Below, one piece after another: positions 52,889-62,074 of a stretch of 64,000 bases of DNA (positions within the stretch are counted from its first letter, which is position 1; each line of letters begins with the position of its first letter). Origin of the DNA: Companilactobacillus mishanensis (GTDB lineage Bacteria > Bacillota > Bacilli > Lactobacillales > Lactobacillaceae); the NCBI RefSeq assembly GCF_003946505.1, contig NZ_RHON01000001.1:472740-536739 (forward strand), read 5' to 3'. The position numbers were made by a program, and so were the translations under genes. The notes under the pieces are model-generated. The model ran no database searches and was not told where the DNA came from. It saw only the letters and a program-made list of their open reading frames with translations.

Positions 52889-55309
52889 CTATTTGACTAC
52901 AATGTTAATAATTTTATTTGGTACTACGATTACTTTAATGACGTCTTTGCCATCTAAGAATTTTTGTACTTTTTCATCACTCATTGCTATTTCTTTTACT
53001 TTTTCTTTGTCTGTATCCAAAGGTACTGTCAACTTATCACGCAGTTTTCCGTTTACTTGTACGATCAACTCAACTGTATCTGAAACTAATTTCTTTTCAT
53101 CAAATGTTGGCCATTCTGCATAAGTAATTGAACCTTCGTGTCCAAATTTACTCCACAATTCTTCCATCATATGTGGTGCAATTGGAGCAAGCATCTTAAC
53201 TAGTCCTTCTGCGTATTCTTTTGGCATTGTGTCGACTTTGTTTGCTTCATTTACGAAGACCATCATTTGTGAGATAGCTGTATTGAAATGCAATGAATCA
53301 AAGTCTTCTGACACCTTTTTGACTGTCTCGTTAAATACTTTATCTAATTTACCATCGTTTTTGTCAACTACATAATCATCTCTAACTGTGTTGTAATCGT
53401 CATTATTGATGAATAATCTCCAAACTCTATCCAAGAATTTGTGTGCTCCGGCTAGTCCATCTTCTGACCATGGAATTGAAGCATCCAAAGGTCCCATAAA
53501 CATTTCATAAACTCTCAAGGTATCTGCACCATATGACTCAACAACGTCATCTGGGTTAACTACGTTACCCTTTGATTTAGACATCTTTTCATGATTATCA
53601 CCCAAGATCATCCCTTGGTTGAATAATTTTTGGAATGGTTCTTTTGTAGGAACTACGCCCAAATCATATAAAACCTTGTGCCAGAATCTAGCGTACAACA
53701 AATGAAGTACGGCATGTTCTGCTCCACCAATATATAGATCAACTGGCAACCATTGTTTTAATAGATCATAGTCAGCAAGTTTCTCGTCATTATGTGGATC
53801 AACGTATCTCAAGTAATACCATGAACTACCAGCCCACTGTGGCATTGTATTTGTCTCACGACGGCCTTTACGTCCATTTTTGTCGACAACATTTACCCAG
53901 TCGGTCAAGTTAGCAAGTGGACTCTCACCTGTACCTGATGGAGCAATATCACTATCAGCGGGCAATTCCAAAGGCAATTCGTCTTCTGGAACCAAAGTTG
54001 TTTCGCCATCTTCCCAATGAATAACAGGAATTGGTTCACCCCAGTAACGTTGACGTGAGAATAACCAGTCACGAAGTTTATAATTAACGTGTTTTTCACC
54101 GAATCCTTTTTCTTCCAAGTATTCGATCATCTTGTCGATTGCTGTCTTTGTATCCATACCATTTAAGAAACCAGAATTGATATGTTTTCCATCACCTGTA
54201 TAAACTTCTTTGGAAATATCTCCACCTTCGATAACTTGAACCATAGGCAAATCAAATTTCTTGGCAAAGTCGTAATCACGGCCATCATGTGCTGGAACAG
54301 CCATAACTGCACCTGTTCCGTATGTAGCGAGAACATAATCTGAGATCCAAATTTGAAGTTTTTCTCCACTAACTGGATTTACAGCATATGCACCAGTAAA
54401 TGCACCTGTCTTATCATGGTTCAAATCAGTTCTGTCCAAATCTGACTTTCTTGAAGCTTGTTCTTTATATGCTTCAACTTGTTCTTTTTGGTCTACAGTA
54501 GTGATTTGATCAACCAATTTATGTTCTGGAGCTAAAACGATATATGAAACACCATAAATAGTATCTGCTCTAGTTGTAAAGACATCGATCTTATCGTCGT
54601 GTCCTTCCACTGGGAAACTGATCTGTGCACCAATTGAACGACCGATCCAGTTACGTTGCATTTCTTTGATACTTTCTGGCCAATCAATATCATCCAAATC
54701 GTCTAGTAATCTGTCTGCATAAGCAGTGATTTTCAACATCCATTGACGCATTGGTTTTCTTACGACCGGATAGCCACCACGTTCTGTCTTACCATCGATA
54801 ACCTCTTCATTGGCAACAACTGTACCAAGATCAGGACTCCAGTTAACAGGAACTTCAGCTTCATAGGCCAAACCTTTTTTGTACATTTGTTCAAAGATCC
54901 ATTGTGTCCACTTGTAGAATTTAGGATCTGTTGTTTGAACTTCACGATCCCAATCATATGAAAAACCAAGCGAATTGATCTGACGTTTGAAGTTATTGAT
55001 ATTTTTCTCAGTGAAGTCGGCTGGGTTATGACCAGTATCTAACGCATATTGTTCTGCAGGTAAACCAAATGCATCGAATCCCATTGGATGCAACACGTTG
55101 AATCCTTGCATACGTTTCATACGAGCAATAATATCAGTTGCTGTATAACCTTCTGGATGACCTACATGTAATCCTTGTCCTGATGGATAAGGAAACATAT
55201 CTAGTGCATAAAAGTTTTTCTTATTTGGATCTGTACCAGTTTTGAAAGTTTGGTTATCCTTCCAATACTTTTGCCATTTCTTTTCAGTGACATTGTGATT
55301 ATAAGCCAT
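52889..55309 (-). CDS. leuS: leucyl-tRNA synthetase
   Basis: Charges tRNA-Leu. The 806-residue bacterial-type class I enzyme has the HIGH-like [16 protein letters not shown], an editing insertion (CP1) with [37 protein letters not shown], the signature [13 protein letters not shown], and the C-terminal anticodon and tail domains. AGGAGAAT precedes the ATG. It is preceded by a leucine T-box and followed by a strong terminator. Confidence 0.97.
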   Translation of the reverse strand: MAYNHNVTEKKWQKYWKDNQTFKTGTDPNKKNFYALDMFPYPSGQGLHVGHPEGYTATDIIARMKRMQGFNVLHPMGFDAFGLPAEQYALDTGHNPADFTEKNINNFKRQINSLGFSYDWDREVQTTDPKFYKWTQWIFEQMYKKGLAYEAEVPVNWSPDLGTVVANEEVIDGKTERGGYPVVRKPMRQWMLKITAYADRLLDDLDDIDWPESIKEMQRNWIGRSIGAQISFPVEGHDDKIDVFTTRADTIYGVSYIVLAPEHKLVDQITTVDQKEQVEAYKEQASRKSDLDRTDLNHDKTGAFTGAYAVNPVSGEKLQIWISDYVLATYGTGAVMAVPAHDGRDYDFAKKFDLPMVQVIEGGDISKEVYTGDGKHINSGFLNGMDTKTAIDKMIEYLEEKGFGEKHVNYKLRDWLFSRQRYWGEPIPVIHWEDGETTLVPEDELPLELPADSDIAPSGTGESPLANLTDWVNVVDKNGRKGRRETNTMPQWAGSSWYYLRYVDPHNDEKLADYDLLKQWLPVDLYIGGAEHAVLHLLYARFWHKVLYDLGVVPTKEPFQKLFNQGMILGDNHEKMSKSKGNVVNPDDVVESYGADTLRVYEMFMGPLDASIPWSEDGLAGAHKFLDRVWRLFINNDDYNTVRDDYVVDKNDGKLDKVFNETVKKVSEDFDSLHFNTAISQMMVFVNEANKVDTMPKEYAEGLVKMLAPIAPHMMEELWSKFGHEGSITYAEWPTFDEKKLVSDTVELIVQVNGKLRDKLTVPLDTDKEKVKEIAMSDEKVQKFLDGKDVIKVIVVPNKIINIVVK

Positions 55310-55321
55310 ATATTCTCCTCC

Positions 55322-55545
55322 ATAAAAAAAAGCCCTATGATTATAAAAATCATAGGACGAATTATCGCGTTACCACCTAAGTTCCGCACACTGTGCGACT
55401 CTCAATATCCGTAACATGGATAAAACGTAGTCACTTACTACTACTTCAGCAACTAGAACTTAGTGGACGAGTTCGAGATACATTATTACGCATTCACATT
55501 GACCATGCGCTTTCTGAAAATTAATGTAAATCTACTATTTCCTTT
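55322..55545 (-). promoter_or_regulatory. T-box riboswitch leader of leuS (Leu CUC specifier)
   Basis: Minus strand: stem I distal part AGAAAGCGCATGG...GAATGCG, specifier loop GAACTCGTCC with CTC (Leu), the T-box TTAGGTGGTAACGCG (about 55364-55382), and the terminator GTCCTATGATT/AATCATAGGGC followed by T run (55330-55358). The leader starts only about ten bases after the stop of the upstream LysM gene, so its promoter (possibly TTGTTG-N18-TATAGT) overlaps the end of that gene. Confidence 0.95.
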
Positions 55546-55555
55546 GAATTACATA

Positions 55556-56848
55556 CTATACTAATAATTGTTGTCCGACAACCAATAAATCTGAATTAAG
55601 GTTATTTTTTCCTTTCAGCTGTTCAATTGAAGTTCCAGCTTGACTAGCAATACTGTCTAAAGTATCTCCAGCTTGAACACTGACGGTACTTGGATTACTT
55701 GCTGACTGTGTGCTAGAATTTGAACTTACATTTACAGCAGTAGCTCCACTCTTGTTTCCAACAGTATCATCACTGACAGAAACAGCTTTGGTACTATTTG
55801 CGTCAGAATCAGATGGGTCATATTCTTTCACACCATCAGTTTCATCTTGAACGATAACTGGTGCTTGTTGATTTCCATAAAGATCGCCAGCAGATTTATC
55901 TAACAATGTGCTTACATTACTTACTGGAACTGGTGAATTACCAATAACTTTATTGACTATCAAAGTTTTCCCAGGATATACATAGCTTGAAGTTTGTAAG
56001 CCGTTTAGATCCATTAATGTATCTAAAGTAATGTTGAATTTGTCAGCCACTGACTGCAAGGTATCGCCTTGGGCAAAAACATAACTTTCATCCCTTGATG
56101 AATCGTCTGATTGATCAAAACGAGTTAAATTATATTTTTCTATGATATTATTTAATTTATCCGCATAAGTGGTATCCGTGGCATATTTGCCAGTCAAATA
56201 CTCTGTTGCATCTTTATACGAATCAGTATTACTCTTCCAGGTTCCGGCATACATCTGAGGATTACCTGAAACGCCACCTCTGATCAATGAAACATAATCT
56301 TCAAGTGACTCTTTATATGAAGGATACTTCTTAAAGTCAGAATTTATTGAGAACAGATTACCAGTCCCGTCATCTTCTTGTGTTGGCATATTTACAGCTG
56401 TGCCTTGATACGCACCCTTGATACCAAACAAGTTATAGTTAGGTGCACTAGCTAAACCACTAGTTCCCCAACCACTTTCGATCATTGCTTGAGCAATCAT
56501 GACTGAAGCATAAATATCATTATTACCAGCAAGTTTACGGGCAGAATTGCCAATGTAATCAATAAAGTTCTGATCACCAACACCTCGGGGTGTAAACATC
56601 CCTGTACCAGTATCGGTAGTTGGATCGTTCACTGCATCAGTGTTAGATGAATTATTATTTGTAAAAGCATCAGCAAACACCTTGTGTGAAGCAATGACAG
56701 AACCTGTTTGTGCTACTACTCCACCAAAGAAAAGTCCTGCTCCCAAAACAGTGACGTTTTTCTTCAGGCTCTTGTTTGCACGTCTTTTACTATTTGCAGA
56801 TCTTAATTTATTTTCTTCAACTTTGCGTTGACGACGTGAAATTGTCAT
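55556..56848 (-). CDS. secreted N-acetylglucosaminidase (GH73) with two LysM domains
   Basis: A cell wall hydrolase of 430 residues. N-terminal basic segment and export signal (about 1-60, ANKSLKKNVTVLGAGLFFGGVVAQ), GH73/FlgJ-like catalytic domain (about 85-245) with MIAQAMIESGWGTSGLA holding the catalytic Glu and YNLFGIKGAYQG, then LysM 1 (about 258-300, FAQGDTLQSVADKFNIT), a Ser/Asp/Val linker, and LysM 2 (about 388-430, VQAGDTLDSIASQAGTS). LysM binds peptidoglycan; the enzyme probably helps cell separation or turnover. GGGAGTTC precedes the ATG. Confidence 0.92.
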   Translation of the reverse strand: MTISRRQRKVEENKLRSANSKRRANKSLKKNVTVLGAGLFFGGVVAQTGSVIASHKVFADAFTNNNSSNTDAVNDPTTDTGTGMFTPRGVGDQNFIDYIGNSARKLAGNNDIYASVMIAQAMIESGWGTSGLASAPNYNLFGIKGAYQGTAVNMPTQEDDGTGNLFSINSDFKKYPSYKESLEDYVSLIRGGVSGNPQMYAGTWKSNTDSYKDATEYLTGKYATDTTYADKLNNIIEKYNLTRFDQSDDSSRDESYVFAQGDTLQSVADKFNITLDTLMDLNGLQTSSYVYPGKTLIVNKVIGNSPVPVSNVSTLLDKSAGDLYGNQQAPVIVQDETDGVKEYDPSDSDANSTKAVSVSDDTVGNKSGATAVNVSSNSSTQSASNPSTVSVQAGDTLDSIASQAGTSIEQLKGKNNLNSDLLVVGQQLLV

Positions 56849-56929
56849 AGATTTGAACTCCCTTAAATATACTCATGAAACTATTATATTTCTTAAAGAA
56901 AATTTAAACAATAAGAGAAGGAAAAAATA

Positions 56930-57592
56930 ATGAAATTATCCAAAGTTTTATATTACTTAAACAGTTTACTGCTCGTAGTTTTTGTTATTTGGACTATATC
57001 AGTCGCTAACCATGCAACGTTTATAAGTCAATTCGACAATTATTGGATCAGTGCTATCTACCACCACTCCAACGCATCACTTTTTACCCTTACCACTTTT
57101 ACAGAAATAGGTGGAACGGTCTCCACTATTATAATTACGATAGTTATGGTGATTCTACTCTGCTATTTTAAATATTATTATTCAGCAATGTTTCTAGCCT
57201 TTACCAAAATAGCAGTTGTTATCGTCAATACCATTATCAAATATTGGATCAGACGTCCACGTCCAAGTCATCACCATTATGTCTTAGAATCAGGATTCAG
57301 CTACCCTAGTGGACATTCAAGTTCAGCCTTAAGTTTATATGTACCATTATTGATTATTTCGATATATATCTTCAGAAAAATAAGTTTAAAAATACTCATC
57401 GGAATAGCAACATCATTGCTGTTCATTATCATCGGATATAGCCGAGTTTTCTTAGGAGTTCATTATCCTAGCGACATTATTGGTGGATACCTTCTCGCAG
57501 CCACAGTCGTTAGCATCATCTATACTTTATTTAGAAGTAAGGATCCGGTTATTTTTAATCTCAAAGGCATTAAGGACAAGAGCAACAACTAA
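56930..57592 (+). CDS. PAP2-family phosphatase, PgpB/BcrC-like
   Basis: A 220-residue membrane protein with six segments. Motif 1 KYWIRRPRPSH, motif 2 SYPSGHSS, motif 3 SRVFLGVHYPSDIIGG are intact. Likely substrates are undecaprenyl diphosphate or phosphatidylglycerol phosphate. AGAGAAGGAAAAA precedes the ATG. Its last 66 bases overlap, tail to tail, the coding end of the MFS gene, so the two transcripts must be complementary there. Confidence 0.9.
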   Translation: MKLSKVLYYLNSLLLVVFVIWTISVANHATFISQFDNYWISAIYHHSNASLFTLTTFTEIGGTVSTIIITIVMVILLCYFKYYYSAMFLAFTKIAVVIVNTIIKYWIRRPRPSHHHYVLESGFSYPSGHSSSALSLYVPLLIISIYIFRKISLKILIGIATSLLFIIIGYSRVFLGVHYPSDIIGGYLLAATVVSIIYTLFRSKDPVIFNLKGIKDKSNN

Positions 57593-59005
57593 TAAGATTG
57601 CTGAAGCTACAAAAATATTATGCAATCCTGAAAATAGAATCTCCTTCATTTTTGGTAACAATTCTGGAGGCAACTGACTGGCGGTTTGAGGATCAATTAA
57701 TTTGTTCATCATATCGACGGTTATTTTTTTGTTCTCAGCAGCTCCATTTGCCAAAGCTGTATTCAAAACAATACCGTAAACTGAGACCATCAATGATTGT
57801 CCAATTGTCCTCAACAAAGTATTGAAACTTGTCGCCACCCCAATGTTTTCTGAAGGAACAACTGTCTGGGCAGTTACTGTAGTAGTTGTGATAGTTAGAC
57901 CAAATCCTAGTCCAGCAACAGCAGCTAGTGATAAGAAGTATACGAATGGTGTGCCCACTTGTGCAAATAATAAAGCTGCATTAGCGATAGCTAGGAATAC
58001 TAAACTAATGTAAATAATTCTATTTGGCGCATACTTTTTGAGTAAACTACCCGCCCAGAATGAACCAAAGATCCATACTACGGAACTAGGTGTAACCGCA
58101 AATCCACCCATTGAAGGACTCAATCCTAAAATACCTTGCATCCAAGTTGGGATATAAGCCTCAAAACCGATCAAGAATCCACTGATCAATAAGGCAATAA
58201 TGTTTTGTATAACGAATGTTTTATTCTTAAATAAATTGAGTGGCATGATTGGATCATCCACCCTTTTCTCAACATGAATAAAAATGAATAGCGCAATTAT
58301 TGAAACTAAAGTTAATCCGATAGGAACCAATTGTGAACCAACACCGATGTATTGAAGTGCCAACATGATCGGCAACAAAACTAAAATTAATAAAGAAGTT
58401 CCAGCATAGTCAATTTTAACCTTGCCGATCTTCTTTTTATCTCCCTTAAAGAATACCCAAATTAGTCCAATCGTAATAATTCCAATTGGCAAATTGATCA
58501 AGAATACCCAGTGCCAACTCAATTTTTCAACAATGAATCCACCTAACAAAGGTGCTATAACTGCTGCAATTCCCCAGGATGAACCGTTAAGTCCAAGAAC
58601 CTTGGCACGTTTATCCAATGGAAAAATATCCGCAATAATTGTAAAGGTTAGTGGTTGAATGGCACCTGATCCTAATCCTTGAACCACTCTGGCTAGAATC
58701 AAAGTCAGCATTGAATTTGACATACTGCACAAAACTGACCCAACAACAAAGAGCCCTAAACCAAACATAAAGACTGGTTTTCGACCAATCATATCAGAAA
58801 GCTTTCCATAAATTGGTGTCGACACAGCTGTCATTAATAAATAAATTGAAAAGACCCAGTTCATTAAACTAACGCCATGTAAACTACCAATAATCGTTGG
58901 CATCGCCGTCGATACAATGGTTCCCTCGATTGCTGTCATAAAAGTGGCGATGAAAATTGCCACTGTCACAATCATTAAATGTGATTGTGTTTGTCTCTTT
59001 TCCAT
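57527..59005 (-). CDS. MFS drug:H+ antiporter, DHA2 (EmrB/QacA) family
   Basis: A 492-residue transporter with 14 predicted segments. Motif A GKLSDMIGRKPVFM lies between TM2 and TM3, motif C-type GPxxGG appears as APLLGGFIVEKLSWHWVFLINLPIG, and TAIEGTIVSTAMPTI is the DHA2 motif D1. It should pump out lipophilic cations or other drugs with protons. The ATG at 59005 follows GGGGGAAATT. It lies downstream of metK past a long palindromic hairpin (59024-59060) that may be terminator, operator or both. Its tail overlaps the PAP2 gene by 66 bases. Confidence 0.92.
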   Translation of the reverse strand: MEKRQTQSHLMIVTVAIFIATFMTAIEGTIVSTAMPTIIGSLHGVSLMNWVFSIYLLMTAVSTPIYGKLSDMIGRKPVFMFGLGLFVVGSVLCSMSNSMLTLILARVVQGLGSGAIQPLTFTIIADIFPLDKRAKVLGLNGSSWGIAAVIAPLLGGFIVEKLSWHWVFLINLPIGIITIGLIWVFFKGDKKKIGKVKIDYAGTSLLILVLLPIMLALQYIGVGSQLVPIGLTLVSIIALFIFIHVEKRVDDPIMPLNLFKNKTFVIQNIIALLISGFLIGFEAYIPTWMQGILGLSPSMGGFAVTPSSVVWIFGSFWAGSLLKKYAPNRIIYISLVFLAIANAALLFAQVGTPFVYFLSLAAVAGLGFGLTITTTTVTAQTVVPSENIGVATSFNTLLRTIGQSLMVSVYGIVLNTALANGAAENKKITVDMMNKLIDPQTASQLPPELLPKMKEILFSGLHNIFVASAILLVVALVLNAFEIKNNRILTSK

Positions 59006-59021
59006 AATTTCCCCCAAAAGA

Positions 59022-59063
59022 AAAGACGTTCTTTAAAGTTATAACTTTAAAGAAACGCCTCTG
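59022..59063 (-). terminator. metK terminator / long palindrome before the MFS gene
   Basis: GGCGTTTCTTTAAAGTTATAACTTTAAAGAACGTC, containing the perfect palindrome TTCTTTAAAGTTATAACTTTAAAGAA, followed by a T-rich tract on the minus strand. It stands 10-50 bases after the metK stop and just before the MFS ribosome site. Confidence 0.7.
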
Positions 59064-59073
59064 TTCTCATTGA

Positions 59074-60279
59074 CTAATCCTTAACAGTTGATAAAAAGTT
59101 TTGAATTGCTTCAACTTTATCAAGATGTTCCCAAGGTAAATCAATATCTGTACGTCCAAAGTGGCCATAGGCCGCTGTTTGTTTATATATTGGTCTTTGT
59201 AGATCTAACATTTCGATGATACCCAATGGGCGTAAATCGAAATTATTATTGATACATTCTACAATTTGTTCTTCAGAATAATCACTAGTTCCAAAAGTAT
59301 CAACATGTATTGAAACTGGACGTGCAACACCAATAGCATAAGCTATTTGAATCTCACACTTCTTAGCGATACCAGCAGCAACTAAGTTCTTGGCAATGTA
59401 TCTTGCTGCGTAACTAGCTGAACGGTCAACTTTTGTAGCATCCTTACCAGAGAAGCAACCACCACCATGGCGAGCGAAACCACCATAAGTATCAACAATT
59501 ACTTTTCTACCTGTAAGTCCGGAATCACCTTCAGGTCCTCCAATTACAAAACGACCAGTTGGATTGATCAAATACTTAGTATTTTCATCAATCATGTTGG
59601 CAGGTACGACTTCATCAATCACATATTTTTTAATATCTTTCTTGATTTGGTCTAATTGAGCTTCTTCTTTATGCTGTGTACTCAAAACAATTGTGTCGAT
59701 ACGAACTGGTTTATCATTTTCATCGTATTCAACAGTAACTTGTGACTTAGCATCAGGCATCAAGTAATCAATTGTTCCGTTCTTACGTACTTCAGCAGTT
59801 TTACGCATCAATTTGTGTGCTAAAGAAATTGGTAAAGGCATGAATTCCTTAGTTTCATCTGTGGCGAAGCCAAAGACGAAGCCTTGGTCTCCAGCACCGA
59901 TTTGATCTAATGGATCGACGTCTTTTGCTGATTCACGTTTTTCAAGCGCATCATCCACACCCTGAGCAATATCAGGTGATTGTTCGTCCAATGCTACTAA
60001 CACTGCACAACTACCACCATCAAAACCAGGATTTGAACCATCATAACCAATTTCTTTGATTGTGTTACGAACTACACTTTGGATATCAACGTATGCTGAT
60101 GTTGAAATTTCACCAACAACGAGTACCAAACCTGTAGTAACGGTTGTCTCACAGGCAACACGAGCATCCTTGTCCTTTTCTAACATGGCATCTAAGATTG
60201 AATCACTGATTTGATCAGCAATTTTATCGGGATGTCCTTCAGAAACTGATTCGGATGTAAATAAATAATTCTTTGACAT
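59074..60279 (-). CDS. metK: S-adenosylmethionine synthetase
   Basis: Makes SAM from methionine and ATP. The 401-residue product has [14 protein letters not shown], the [12 protein letters not shown] motif, [21 protein letters not shown] and [16 protein letters not shown], all standard. The start ATG lies behind AAAGGTGG, which is part of the SMK box, so translation should fall when SAM is plentiful. A palindromic terminator follows. Confidence 0.98.
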   Translation of the reverse strand: MSKNYLFTSESVSEGHPDKIADQISDSILDAMLEKDKDARVACETTVTTGLVLVVGEISTSAYVDIQSVVRNTIKEIGYDGSNPGFDGGSCAVLVALDEQSPDIAQGVDDALEKRESAKDVDPLDQIGAGDQGFVFGFATDETKEFMPLPISLAHKLMRKTAEVRKNGTIDYLMPDAKSQVTVEYDENDKPVRIDTIVLSTQHKEEAQLDQIKKDIKKYVIDEVVPANMIDENTKYLINPTGRFVIGGPEGDSGLTGRKVIVDTYGGFARHGGGCFSGKDATKVDRSASYAARYIAKNLVAAGIAKKCEIQIAYAIGVARPVSIHVDTFGTSDYSEEQIVECINNNFDLRPLGIIEMLDLQRPIYKQTAAYGHFGRTDIDLPWEHLDKVEAIQNFLSTVKD

Positions 60280-60284
60280 ATAAT

Positions 60285-60348
60285 TTTTCCACCTTTCGGT
60301 TACAGGGCCTCTCCTTTATGCAAGAAAAAAGGATCCCATCAGGAACCT
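60285..60348 (-). promoter_or_regulatory. SMK box (SAM-III) translational riboswitch of metK
   Basis: Minus strand: AAAAGGTTCCTGATGGGATCC, a variable hairpin, then AGAGGCCCTGTAACCGAAAGG running into the ribosome site GGTGG and the metK ATG. The GTTCCtGATGGGA and TGTAACCGAAAGG parts are the SMK signature of Lactobacillales metK leaders. SAM binding pairs the Shine-Dalgarno with the upstream anti-SD. Confidence 0.93.
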
Positions 60349-60450
60349 TTTAATAGACTACCACAAAATACTTATATTTTCATGAAAAGATTAAATTGAC
60401 GATTGACTTTTTCTACATTAATATTGTTTCGTACGCTAAAGGAGTCGCAA

Positions 60451-61125
60451 ATGGATCAATCAAGAATAAGAAGTCTGATTTCCACAGTATTGGAATTAAT
60501 AAGCTATCATATATTTCCGGCTATATTCATACTCTCCCATGGGTTACCTAACAACTCCATCAATTTTTACCTTGGTGGAATGGTGTTAATGGTAGCACTC
60601 TATAAAGAGTTTATTAGACCCCTAAATCCCAATTATTTTTTCAGTGGATTTTATACATTAATTTATATTTTATTATGTGTATTAGGATTCAAATCTATGA
60701 ATTACAACATCATGATATTAGTATTTGCACAAATAGTTTTCTTATTTGTCACCAGATATTTTCCAGAAAGATATAATATCCTTAAAGTTGTTATCGATGG
60801 TTTCATCGTTCCGAGTTTCATCTCGATTGCAATCGTCTTCTATTACGCACATTTTATTTCAATAAACTTCGTGATTCCTTTACTACTGGTAAATATCACA
60901 GCAATGATGATAAGTTATTTTGAAGGAGATATATCTTCATACATTCAAATCATTATAATTGCCATTGCAACCACCCTATTGTTCTTCTTGGGTTACATCA
61001 ATATTTACACGATGGTCGCTATCATTGCTTTCGCATTGATCATGGTCCTACTAAAGATATTCAACAAATTTGAAACAACAAATCTAATTTACAGATTTAT
61101 CGGGAACTTGATCCTAATAATCTAA
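60451..61125 (+). CDS. uncharacterised polytopic membrane protein
   Basis: A 224-residue membrane protein with seven or so segments and short loops; the start at 60451 follows AAAGGAG (the frame is open 16 codons further up without a site). Start MDQSRIRSLISTVLELISYH, a FIRPLNPNYFF loop, and a mid part RYFPERYNILKVVIDGFIVPSF are its marks. I do not recognise the family. It is divergent from metK and ends in a terminator just before two tRNA genes on the other strand. Confidence 0.65.
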   Translation: MDQSRIRSLISTVLELISYHIFPAIFILSHGLPNNSINFYLGGMVLMVALYKEFIRPLNPNYFFSGFYTLIYILLCVLGFKSMNYNIMILVFAQIVFLFVTRYFPERYNILKVVIDGFIVPSFISIAIVFYYAHFISINFVIPLLLVNITAMMISYFEGDISSYIQIIIIAIATTLLFFLGYINIYTMVAIIAFALIMVLLKIFNKFETTNLIYRFIGNLILII

Positions 61126-61126
61126 A

Positions 61127-61164
61127 CAAAAAAAGAGTTGAATTTTCATTCAACTCTTTTTTAA
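61127..61164. terminator. bidirectional terminator
   Basis: AAAAAGAGTTGAA-TTTTCA-TTCAACTCTTTTT hairpin between the membrane protein gene and tRNA-Val. Confidence 0.9.
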
Positions 61165-61177
61165 ATCATTTATTTGA

Positions 61178-61250
61178 TGGAGGATACAGGGATCGAACCT
61201 GTGACCTCCTGCTTGTAAGGCAGATGCTCTCCCAGCTGAGCTAATCCTCC
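61178..61250 (-). tRNA. tRNA-Val (anticodon TAC)
   Basis: Acceptor GGAGGAT/ATCCTCC, D arm AGCTCAGCTGGGAGAGC, anticodon stem-loop CTGCCTTACAAGGCAG with TAC, T arm CACAGGTTCGATCCCTGT. 73 bases. Confidence 0.96.
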
Positions 61251-61258
61251 AAATAAAG

Positions 61259-61330
61259 TGACCCGTACGGGATTTGAACCCATGTTACCGCCGTGAAAGG
61301 GCGGTGTCTTAACCACTTGACCAACGGGTC
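61259..61330 (-). tRNA. tRNA-Glu (anticodon TTC)
   Basis: Acceptor GACCCGT/ACGGGTC, anticodon stem-loop CCGCCCTTTCACGGCGG with TTC, T arm ATGGGTTCAAATCCCGT. 72 bases; eight bases upstream of tRNA-Val on the same strand, so probably one transcript. Confidence 0.95.
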
Positions 61331-61435
61331 ATCTTGCTTTCTTTCGTAAGCACAAAAAGTATTATATATTAAGAGTACCAATGGTGACAAGTAATTTCTA
61401 TCTTTTTTCAAAAAAAACTTATAAGGAGGATTATT

Positions 61436-62074
61436 TTGGGGGATAAAATCGAGGAAACTAACAAATTTTTTGAATCAAATTCAACTATAGATACAGCGAA
61501 GGAAATGTTGGGTCATGTACTGACATACAATTCAGATCAAGGAAAACTTTCAGGAGTGATTGTTGAAACAGAGGCATATCTCGGACCTGATGATCAGGCG
61601 GCTCACAGTTTTGGGGGTCGACACACAGACGCTAATGACGCACTCTATCAGCAAGGCGGAACGATTTATATTTATTCGATCCACAGTTGGCTAGACATGG
61701 ACATCAGTATCCAGAAAAAAGGACTTCCCAACGGAGTTTTAATTCGTGGTGTCCAACCAATTGACGGAACAGAAATTATGGAAGAAAACCGAAAGAAAAC
61801 TGGTTTCGATGCAACTAATGGACCTGCCAAATGGATTCGTGCCTTTGGAATCTACGATAAGGCGCTATCTGGAACTATGTTGAATGCTGGTGATTTTGAA
61901 TTTGATCTAAAAAAATCCAGAACACCTAAGAATATATTGGAAACTCCACGAATCGGTGTTCCCAATAAAGGTGACTGGACTGATAAAAAAATGCGTTTTA
62001 TTGTTGAGGGAAATCCATATGTTTCCAAAATGTATAAGAAAGATATGAATCTTGACGATTATGGATGGTTATAA
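61436..62074 (+). CDS. DNA-3-methyladenine glycosylase (AAG/Mpg family), TTG start
   Basis: Removes alkylated purines from DNA. The 212-residue product has the AAG fold motifs VIVETEAYLGPDDQAAHSFGGRHT with the catalytic Glu, YQQGGTIYIYSIHSWLDMDIS, and GVLIRGVQPIDG. AAGGAGG lies six bases before TTG at 61436, with no ATG nearby in frame, so TTG is the start. The usual YGMH part is altered to SIHS. Its stop overlaps by six bases the end of the convergent P-type ATPase gene. Confidence 0.9.
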   Translation: MGDKIEETNKFFESNSTIDTAKEMLGHVLTYNSDQGKLSGVIVETEAYLGPDDQAAHSFGGRHTDANDALYQQGGTIYIYSIHSWLDMDISIQKKGLPNGVLIRGVQPIDGTEIMEENRKKTGFDATNGPAKWIRAFGIYDKALSGTMLNAGDFEFDLKKSRTPKNILETPRIGVPNKGDWTDKKMRFIVEGNPYVSKMYKKDMNLDDYGWL

